The notes under the pieces: generated by a model
What the model saw: the letters and a program-made list of their open reading frames with translations, nothing else
Told to the model about the DNA's origin: nothing
Database searches by the model: none
Shown: positions 56,101 through 64,000 of the stretch, piece after piece
How the letters are laid out: every line of letters begins with the position of its first letter
How positions within the stretch are numbered: position 1 is the stretch's first letter
DNA from: Coniferiporia sulphurascens
Lineage: Eukaryota; Basidiomycota; Agaricomycetes; Hymenochaetales; Hymenochaetaceae
DNA: 64,000 nucleotides
Assembly (NCBI GenBank): GCA_002794785.1
Contig: NBBA01000002.1
Location: forward strand, 1,612,001 to 1,676,000
Direction of reading: 5' to 3'
Made by a program: the position numbers and the translations under genes

Positions 56101-57162
56101 GCCGCGTTTGAAAGTGCGGCGGGCTGCTGATCACTGAAGGGGGGTGGTGGCCATCGAGATCGCCTGGAGGAGTGACTTGCATGTCGGAGTCCACCAGGGG
56201 ACTTCGGACTTGGATGGCTTTGCGAGCCTGGTGAAAGGAGTGAGGGCAGTGATCATAGAGTTGACCACTGCCTGCGCTTTCTTATCGAGGGTGAGGGTGT
56301 TGTCCGCTGGGTGTAAAAAGGCGGTTTCGAGTAACGGAAAGGTGATGTCGGACCATTCTTCTCTGTCTGCCGGGAGTAACCGGCATGTTTTGATGACTGG
56401 GAGTGGAGGCTGAAAAGGCAATGACCAGCGTAGCATGGCGTGGTCGGACAATGTGGAGGTGGTTGAGGAGCCCAAATCTATAATTGTGTCGGGGTTGGTT
56501 GTGGGGGGGGACCAGATCATGTCAATTGGGCACCGCCAACGGTTGTCAATGGGCCGTGAGTCCGAGTCCGGAAGGTGGGCTGGTGCAAGGCCATGCTCCC
56601 GGAAGAAGTCATCGAGGGGTTGCGCCCTCAAGTCCTCCTGCCATGAGGAAAGGAGTTCAGACCATGAATGGTGGCAATGGTTGAAGTCGCTGGCCACAAG
56701 TAGAGTGGAGGCCAATGCCAGTGAGATTGTGAAGAGAAACGACTCACCAGGGTAGAGGGGGGTGGCAGTGGTGCGGTCCGGTGCATGCCTGCCATAATAG
56801 TTGCATAGATGGATTGTCAGGTGTGAATGGATTTTGATGGTGAGGATGTCGGTGCCGTAGGAGGTGGCTCCGAGGACGGACCATGAAGTGGGGGGGATGG
56901 CTCGGGATATGTATGTGACGACCCTCGGTTGGGTGGCCGGGGGGAGGACAGCAGTGTATCCCAGAAGGGATGGAACATTGAGGACTGGATTGCCAGTGGG
57001 GTCAGTGAGGGAGGGCTGGAGGCCGATTTGGTACCAGGGTGGTTCCTGGATTAAAATGACAGTGGGAGGGGATGGGTCAGTGGTGAGGATCAGAATGAGG
57101 GAATGGACCATGGCTAGCAAGCGGGTGGCATTCCACTGCAGAATAGAGATGTCTCTGTTCAT
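53158..57162 (-). pseudogene. ORF2 of copy Q
   Basis: Minus strand. Endonuclease MNRDISILQWNATRLL, IQEPPWYQ, ASDFNHCHHSW, CPIDMIWSPP, LSDHAML, open to a TGA at 56131-56133, the same codon as the stop in E. RT start 55297-55989 (KWVVDAYPGKILALF, RPITLKETLGKLLEKII). The RT core (54827-55324) has GTPQGSLVSPILST and TYINDHLLVCVG, Asn for the first Asp. The linker and RNase H (53775-54932; VFTDGSCMGTNSGSAMC, FFLSDSLTALHLI, WCLGHSDIPGNEWADREG) and the end 53158-53544 follow. Several stops and frameshifts separate these parts. Confidence 0.9.
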
Positions 57163-58683
57163 GAGTCCTCCATTGTTTCATCTTCAGGTCCTTCAATGGC
57201 CGCCTCAATCTGGCGGTAATGCCATTTCTTGGGGCACTGAGGGTAGGTGGCGGGGTGGTCGCCCTTGCAGTTAGTGCAGTAGCAAGGGTGAGGGCAGTGG
57301 TAGCCCTCGATGGCTTCAGAGGCACAGTGTGCACACGACTTACGATGGTTGTGGGAGAGGTGACCTCCTCTGCATTCGGCACAACAGGGCTGGGATCGGC
57401 AACCTTTCGTTCTGTGTCCTAGGCCCTGGCAGCGCTCACACTGGGTGAGGCTAGGGCGGAAGGGGGGGACTGAGAGGGAGAGGGAGGCACCGAACATCCA
57501 CACCCGAGGGCGCTTGAGGAGTTGCGCTTGGATGGATCCGTCGGGGTCGGAGAAGGAGAAAGCCACAGGGCACCTGTCGAGGGTCGGCAGGTGATCGTTG
57601 GTGGCGCTGAAGTGGGGGTCGACAACGAAGTCAAGGAGACGGAGTGTCGGGTTGTGCCGAACTTCGGCCATGAGGGCCTTCAGGGTGATGGTGTGGCCAT
57701 TCTGGCCGAAGAGGTAGTCCTTGCATGGCACCATGGAAATGTGAAGTGCGGACTGGGGGTGGACATGGACGGGGTTGAAGGAGAATGTCCTGGGGATCTT
57801 GTTGACCTCCAGGGACAGACTCTTTTCTCGCATGTGGGCTGTGAAGGCCGTGGAATGCTGATCAATGATCATATCTGTGGCCGGGGTGGTGGAGGATGGG
57901 CACTTGGTGAAAGAGGTCATGAGGTTCCCCTTTACATTGAAGGAGGAGGCCAAGACCATGACCTGGTCAGCAGTGGGGAGGGAGGAAAAGAACTCATGGG
58001 CGGTGGCAGTGAGGCGCATGGCCGGTAGTTGGACTTCGGATTTGATGGCGATGGATGGCAGGAGGACCAGGGTCTGGTCCTTGGCATATACCGGGGGCGG
58101 GGGTGGGACCTGACGCTGCTTCTTCTTTTTCTTGTGGGTCACCGTCGTGAAGACAGTGCCCAGGGCCGGAGCTGCTGGGTTGGGGTTGGAGGCGGTGGGT
58201 GGGGCTGGGGCGGCCGCCCCCTGGGCATAGGTGGTTGGTGCCGTGGTGGAGGCGGCCTGGACAGTGGCGGTGGGGGCCTGGGCCTTCTGGGCCGGTAGGG
58301 CACCGGGTGTGGGCCTGTTGACAAGCATTGAGACCTGTTGGGAGATGGATGCAACTTCTGTGGGGAGCTGTTTAACAATATTTGTCAGCGCAGCCACATC
58401 AGGTGACACATTAGCGGTTCCAGGGGTCCTAGTCAGGGCAGGGGGTTGTGGGGCGGTGATCGAGGTCCTTTGTTGGGGGCGAGCTGGGGCAAAGGGCGCC
58501 GGCAGGGAGGCTTCCGCCCCCCCCCCTTGCAATGTTGTAGGCCATCTCCAAGTTGTGGGAGACAATGTACTGGGGGTCCTTCTCATCCCTAAAAACGCCG
58601 GCAATGGTCTGTTGGACATTCCAAAGGAGGTCGCCAACAAACTGAGCGGCTGCTCAGTCGACTTCAGCGGGGCTGTAGCACAC
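57159..58683 (-). pseudogene. ORF1 of copy Q, N-terminus replaced by R
   Basis: From CYSPAEVD-stop-AAAQFVGDLLWNVQQTIAGVF, an extra G in the run near 58520 shifts the frame, and the rest is then open to the end: LTNIVKQLPTEVASISQQV, KKKKKQRQVPPPPPVYAKDQTLVLLP, ASSFNVKGNLMTSF, KDYLFGQNGHTITLKALM, CERCQGLGHRTKGCRSQPCCAECRGGHLSHNH, CTNCKGDHPATYPQC. The knuckle region is complete here, unlike J. The stop overlaps the ORF2 ATG at 57159-57162. Confidence 0.9.
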
Positions 58684-59714
58684 ACCTTCTTGACCAGTAA
58701 CCACCACCATTGACTCGTGCGGGCAGCTAAAACTCCCCCATGTCGAACCCAGGAGATTACCAGAATGCTTTACGTCATACACAACAACCCCTCCCACCTC
58801 CATCTTCAGCCAGCGATGCTGCCGACTGGGCAGCCAGAGACGTCGCCAACTGGGCGGCCGCCGGCACCAACGCTGCCGCTCTTGTACAAGAAACGGCTGC
58901 CCCCACCACCCCCCACCGAGAACCCATCACCGGCTTCCCGCCATTGACCTCCTCCCTGGATGCCCTGGCACCCTCCCCAGCCATCAGCAACTCCCAACTG
59001 GTGTCGGCCTACGACTTCACTGTGCAAGCATGTGTGGAATCAAGGCAGACATCCCAAGCCGGCTCCCCAGCTGCCTCGGTAGGGTCGATCCATGGATCTA
59101 ACGAGTTCGGAGAGACCGCCCCAGAAATGGCGGTCGACCCCCACACCCCCCCGCAACAGGTGGGAGGCACAAGCCTCGGGCGGAAGCGCTCCTCAGCCAC
59201 CATGTCGCCTCTCACCCCGAGAGGACCCCCAGCCCAGCAGCATGAGAGATACACCTCAGGTTTCATGCACGCCCTCTCCCACACCCTGGACGACTTCGAC
59301 GAGCAAACCAGGGAAGCCACCACCGAGACAATCGACATCAAGGCAGCACAGTTCATAGGCAACCTCCTCTGGAACATCCAATGAACGCTGTCCAACATTG
59401 CTCAAGAAAGGAAGGACCCCCAGCACCTCATCTACCGCAACACAGTGATGGCCTACAACTTTGCAAGGGAGGGGACAGAAATCATCCTCCCAGAACCCTT
59501 CGCCCCAGCTCGCCCCCCCCAAAGGGCCCCGGCCACCACCAAGACCCCAGGCACCGCCCCCGTGACCCCAGAAATGAGGGCGCTGACAGATGCAGTCAAG
59601 CGCCTGACTACTGACGTAGCTTCTATTTCACGTCAGATGGCCTCCATCAGCTCTAGGCCTGCCCAATGCCAACAACAGCAACAACAACAGCAACCTGCCC
59701 CCCAGGCAATGATT

Positions 59715-59729
59715 ACCGCCACCCCCACC
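59715..59729. repeat. Target duplication shared by S and T, copy 1
   Basis: accgccacccccacc, the first of three identical copies (also 62392-62406 and 63163-63177). It lies in R ORF1 before S. Confidence 0.92.
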
Positions 59730-62391
59730 AGGGGGCGTCAAGGCCATTCGGTCTACGATGCCGCCCAACACCTCCTACAGATTGCGGAATGCGCCCACTT
59801 GGAAGGCCGTGTTTGTTCGGTCCTAGCAGTCGACATCCAGGGCTTTTTCGACTCAGTGCACCCCCAGCTCCTCCACCAACAACTGCTGGACCTCGGCTGC
59901 ATGCCAGACATGGCCGACTGGTGCCTGTCCTTCATGACAGATCGGCAAGTGGCCATTGCCTTCGATGGCACCACCCTTCCTACTGCCCCCAAACCTGACT
60001 TCAGCACCCCCCAGGGATCACCAGTCTCCCCCATCCTGTCAACCATATTTGCAGGGGTGGTCCTCCGGTGCTTTCACCAAGCTGGCACCACTGCCCTGGC
60101 ATATGTTGATGACCACTTACTTATTTGCGTAGGTCCCTCAGTGGCATCCAACTGCCGCAGCTTAGCCCGCACCTACCAACAACTTGACACCCTCTTTGGT
60201 ACTATTGGTCTCAACATCAAAGCCGCCAAAACGGAGTGCCTCCACTTCCACCTGCCTCAGCAACACACCAGCTATGATGGCTGGGACACTGCCGGGGTCC
60301 AGGTCGACCCCAACACCCTGATATGCCCCTCAATCCCACTGCGATGGCTGGGGATATGGTGGGACCCAGGCCTCTCCTTCAAGCCCCACGTCGAATGAAT
60401 GCACTCCAAAGGGCTGTCCACCCTTGCCGCCCTCCGCATCCTGGGCAACACCCAATGCGGAATCTCAACCCTCCTCCTCCATCACCTGTACACCTCATGT
60501 GTCCGCTCCGTCCTTTCATGGGGAGCACCAGTTTGGTACCATGGCCACCGCCAAAAAACCCTGGTAAACCGCCTCCAGGCCGTACAAAACGCGGCCTGCC
60601 GCTGGATTTTAGGCATCTTTGAGGGCACCTCCCCCCAATCAACAAATTTTCTTTGCTCAGTTCCCCCTCTTTCTTTCTATTTCAAGTATATAAAGACTAC
60701 CCATTCCCTTTGCCTTTGGCGCACCCCTCACTCTATTGGCCATAAATTATTTAAAAACATAGCTAACAGACCTTTCTCCCTTTCTCTGCAGGTCTGGGCC
60801 CCCCAGGTTCAACAAGTCCCTGCATACACACACCCCCCATGGATGGATCCTCTGGCCTTCATGCAGGGCCGGGTACGCTTCACCACCCCCGCCACCCCAG
60901 TTAGTGCCGACACGAGGAAGTCTTTCGTAACAGCAGCACGCCAACTAGGCTCCACCCCCCACATTCAGGTATTCACAGACAGCTCCCACATTGACAATAA
61001 GTCGGGCTCGGCCATCTGTGCTATGCTCGGCCACACCCGACTCCAGTCTCGCTGACTGGAGTCCCCCACCTGTGCCACAGCCACAGACGCCGAGGAATTC
61101 TCCCTTGCTACGGCCCTGGGCTGGGCAGCATGCCGACTCCCGGCACAACTGTGCGTCACATCGGACATCTTCTTTTTGTCCAATTCGCTGACTGCCCTCC
61201 ACCTTTTCCGCACTTGGGCCACTGCCCCCAGCACCCACCTCCTCCACATCTGGAAAGCAGGTGTGGAGACCCTGCTGGACTCGTACCCCCAGCTCACCAT
61301 TCACTTCGTATGGTGCCCAGGCCACTCGGACATCCCTGGAAATGAATGGGCTGACACGGAAGTGAAACTGGTGACAGAGCTCCCCCCATCCGACCTAAAA
61401 CCCTCCACCTCCGCACTAAAAGAAGTTGCCATCAGCACCCTCATGGAGTGATGGACACTCTCGCTAGCCCGCCCCCTGGCCTCAACTGCCGACAAGTACT
61501 TGGCGGTCCACGGCCCCCCATCTCGTCAACCCTGAAAGCTGCTCATGCATTCGGCCAACCACCCCCATAATGAGCTAACTGCAGTCACGCAGGTCCTCTG
61601 CCACACCAGTCCCTACAGGGGTTACTGGCTGAGCTTTGACTCAGCCTACCGATGCAGGCACGGCCTTATCTCACACTGCAGGTGGCATAACCACCCCCCA
61701 TGGCCCGCACAGTCGACCGCCCACATCCTCAGCGGCTGTAGTACCTTCCACCCATGGATACGATGCATGTGGCCACCCCAGGACCCTCTCCCAGTCCACC
61801 ACTCAGAGTGGACTGATGAAAACTGCCTCCTGGTTCTGCACCATTGGCTCAAGCTGACAGGGCACCTGAACCGCCTCTCAGACTGCACCGCAGGCACCAT
61901 TAAGCTTTCTTTTGCCACAATGGACCTAGACAGGCACCCCACCGATGAGGATATGGACCTGGACCTCCTACGGGATTACATCTGTCGTATGCTCGGACCT
62001 CGAACTCGGGACCTGGACCCAGCCCTCTTGGAGCTATCAGGTATGCTCCCCCCTTTCCACTCGAATAGTGCCTGCCTTTCAGTTTCCCCCAGAAATGTCT
62101 CGGCCAGCACTCTCGCCCTCCCTTTCCACTTCTAAGCTTCTTACTGTTACCTGCCCTTACCTGCATGGTTTGTTCGTAGCAACATGTATCCCTCCTTCTT
62201 TCGTTTCTTTTACTCAATAGGGGCTCTACACACACTGGCACCCTTTGGGGAGCAGAACCCCTGCCCAGTTTTGTGTGATGCACAATGACGGGCACCTCCG
62301 TTTTTATGTAGTTAGGGCCCCCCCTTCGGGGGGTGGCTTGTAATTATGTAATACTGCAGGAATAATAATTAAAATTAAAAATTAAAAAAAA
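59730..62391 (+). mobile_element. LINE copy S, type 1, 5'-truncated, in ORF1 of R
   Basis: From GRQGHSVYDAAQHLLQI in RT to the 3' tail (aataattaaaattaaaaa type, 62362-62391). By chance the truncation joins in frame with R ORF1, giving a fused open frame 59445-60398. RT A VDIQGFFDSVHP, B STPQGSPVSPILST, C AYVDDHLLICVG. RNase H VFTDSSHID, WCPGHSDIPGNEWADTEV. Stops at 60396-60398, 61053-61055, 61449-61451 and 61533-61535. A 1-base loss near 62050 removes the natural stop. Confidence 0.92.
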
Positions 62392-62406
62392 ACCGCCACC
62401 CCCACC
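62392..62406. repeat. Target duplication shared by S and T, copy 2
   Basis: accgccacccccacc between the tail of S and the 5' end of T. It serves as the right duplication of S and the left duplication of T. Confidence 0.92.
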
Positions 62407-63162
62407 GAGTTTCGACTCAGCCTACCGGCACAGGCATGGCTTGATCTCACTGCAGATGGCACAACCACCCCCCCTGGCCGGCCCAGTCGACCACCCATGT
62501 ACTGGGTGGATGTCACACATTCCAACCATGGATCCGCAAGGTCTGGCCACCCCGCAACCCACTTCCAACCCACCACACTGAGTGGGCCGATGAAAACCGC
62601 CTCCAGGTCTTGCGCCGCTGGCTGAAGCTGACAGGGCACCTGAACCGCCTCTCCAACCATACCTCGGCCACCATCCGCCTGGCTTTCGCAGCGATGGAGC
62701 TAGAGGGACACCCAACCGACGAAGATATGGACTTGGACCTCCTCTGGGACTACATGAGTTGTATGCTTGGACCCCATACCCAGGACCCAGACCCAGCTCT
62801 CTTGGAGCTTTCAGGTGCACTTCCCCCCTTTTCCTCTGATCTATGACTGCCTTTTGGACTCTCCCACATATGTCCCAGCCGGCGCTCTCGCCCTCCCTTT
62901 CCAATTCTAAGCTACCCCCTTTTGCCTGATGTCGTCCATTTGGCTTGGCCATAGCGATATGTATTCCTCCCTCTTTCTGTTTACTTACTAATAGGGGCCC
63001 TTCCCACTCTGGCTCCCTTTGGGGAGCAGGGCCCCCACCCAGTTTTGTGCGTTGTGCAATGACGGGCACCTCCATTGTTATGTAGTTAGGGCCCCCCCTT
63101 CAGGGGGGCAGCTTGTAATTATGTAATACTGCAGGAATAATAATAATAATAATAATAATAAA
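62407..63162 (+). mobile_element. LINE copy T, type 2, short 5'-truncated insertion
   Basis: 756 bp: from FDSAYRHRHGLIS in RNase H, with a 2-base loss near 62450, then the open stretch 62610-62846 (RRWLKLTGHLNRLSNHTSATIRLAF to GALPPFSSDL), 3' UTR, hairpin near 63098 and a (TAA)n tail (63136-63162). It uses the same target site as S but is of the other subfamily. Confidence 0.92.
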
Positions 63163-63177
63163 ACCGCCACCCCCACC
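63163..63177. repeat. Target duplication shared by S and T, copy 3
   Basis: accgccacccccacc directly after the tail of T, continuing into R ORF1 (TSYAQVATS). Confidence 0.92.
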
Positions 63178-64000
63178 TCCTATGCACAGGTAGCCACATC
63201 AGCAGCCCCCCTGACAACCGCCAACCCTACTCCAGTGGCCCCGGCTGCCGGAGTGGTCATCAACCCGGCGCAGAAGAAGAAGAAGCGCACGCAGAAGGTG
63301 CCCCCCCCACCCACAATGTACGCCAAGGACCCAACCTTGGTCTTCACCCCCACCATCGGCATCCGTGCCGAAAATCAGAAATCCGCGATGGCCCTCACAA
63401 AAGTGTCACGTGAGCTCTTCACCTCCCTCCCCACTGCAGACCGTGTCCCGGTCCTTTCCTCCTCATTTAATGTGAAGGGAAACATCATGACTACATTTGC
63501 GTCACGACCATCCTCCGCTAACCCAACCACGGAGACAATCATCAATCGCCACTCTGGGGCATACACCTCCCATATGCGCACAGAGTGCATCACAGTGGGA
63601 ATCACCATCCTGACAGCATTCTCCCTAACCCCCTCCAGAGTCCGCCCTAGGTCCGCACTACACATCTCCATGGTGCCATGCAAGGACTTCCTGTTCGGCC
63701 AGAACGGGCACACCATCTCCGATAAGGCCTTGTTGGCCGAAGTCCGGCACAACCCGGCACTCCTCAACCTCGACTTCATAGTCACCCCCCACTTCACTGC
63801 CACCGAAGATCACCTGCCATCCCTGGACAGGTGCCTTGTGGCCTTCTCCTTTGTTGACCCCAATGGCTCCATACGCAAACACCTCCTCAAGAGGCCACAT
63901 GTATGGATGTTCAGCTCCACCCTCCAGCTCTCGGTTCCTCCCATCCGCCCCACACTCACCCAATGTGAGCATTGTCAGGGCCTCGGACACGGGACCAAGG

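Larger units (their letters stand above)
52829..58683 (-). mobile_element. LINE copy Q, type 2, minus strand, nearly complete
   Basis: It runs from inside ORF1 (58683) to a mixed T/A tail at 52829-52860. It has ORF1 57159-58683, ORF2 53158-57162, 3' UTR 52829-53157. It lacks only the leader and the first ~170 ORF1 codons compared with J, because plus-strand R starts at 58684. Its own 5' end and target duplication would lie beyond R, outside the window. Confidence 0.9.
58684..64000 (+). mobile_element. LINE copy R, type 1, 5'-complete, running off the right edge
   Basis: Leader from about 58684 (first bases differ: acaccttcttgacc), ORF1 ATG at 58740. ORF1 is split at one 15-bp site by S (59730-62391) and T (62407-63162) and resumes at 63163 to the window end. 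It starts back to back against minus-strand Q, so it probably inserted into Q. Confidence 0.9.
58740..64000 (+). pseudogene. ORF1 of copy R, split by S and T, incomplete at the window edge
   Basis: MSNPGDYQNALRHTQQP, then SAYDFTVQACVESRQTS, GRKRSSATMSPLTPRGP, SHTLDDFDEQTREATTE. A TGA at 59382-59384 (NIQ-stop) is followed by the same frame through polyQ to ITATPT at 59729. After S and T it resumes SYAQVATSAAP, KKKKRTQKVPPPPTMYAKDP, LSSSFNVKGNIMTTF, KDFLFGQNGHTISDKALL, CEHCQGLGHGTK, where the window ends inside the first knuckle. Apart from the insertions and one stop it is well preserved. Confidence 0.9.

Noticed and set aside
1..64000. CRISPR array, bacterial operon or phage features
   Set aside because: No regularly spaced short repeats, no ribosome-binding-site-linked gene series. 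All coding sequence is eukaryotic LINE.

Overview
The window is almost entirely nested retrotransposon DNA. I find no host gene, rRNA, tRNA gene or CRISPR array. Roughly 95% of the 64 kb belongs to one family of non-LTR retrotransposons (LINEs). Its architecture is a 58-nt 5' UTR, ORF1 (gag-like, with CCHC and related Cys/His knuckles), ORF2 (APE-type endonuclease, reverse transcriptase, RNase H), a 3' UTR with a C7/G7 hairpin, and a TAA- or A-rich tail. EN-RT-RNase H with a separate multi-knuckle ORF1 is the layout of the fungal Tad1 clade. The organism is therefore most likely a fungus (a basidiomycete is my best guess) with a repeat-expanded genome, but no host gene is present to test this.

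Layout, with copies lettered by me. Left block (1-23044) is a Russian-doll nest on the + strand: A (1-821, 9760-9894, 10454-11796) contains B (822-9759), and B contains minus-strand copies C (3661-5048) and D (5915-7242). A's tail abuts E (11797-16716), and E's tail abuts F (16717-23044). A and F each carry a solo LTR of one LTR-retrotransposon family (9895-10453 and 20366-20925, opposite orientations, 5-bp target duplications).

Middle block (23045-42313): G (minus, 23045-25542) is a near-identical inverted copy of part of H (plus, 25543-39317). H contains a chimeric element (25767-26664) with a tRNA-like SINE head joined to a LINE 3' end. H also contains J (31501-37899), a complete 6.4-kb copy with intact ORF1 and an ORF2 broken by one stop. 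K (39318-41982) and the ORF1 scrap L (41983-42313) follow.

Right block (42314-64000): minus-strand M is split by three insertions. These are N (43220-45348), a composite of 1.3 kb of unrecognised sequence fused to a LINE 3' end; O (46735-52526), which itself contains plus-strand P (49693-52004); and Q (52829-58683). Q meets the 5' end of plus-strand R (58684 to the window end). R's ORF1 took two insertions, S and T, at the same 15-bp target.

At least four subfamilies are interleaved: type 1 (B, C, F, G, H, K, O, S, the ends of R, the N 3' part), type 2 (E, J, P, Q, T, the 3' part of the SINE chimera), type 3 (D, most of M) and type 4 (A). All copies are decayed, mainly by C-to-T or G-to-A changes at CpG that turn CGA into TGA. 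Target duplications and tails allow the order of insertion to be read directly. The most unusual items are the two composite elements (25767-26664 and 43220-45348), the 2.5-kb inverted repeat, and the double use of one target site in R.
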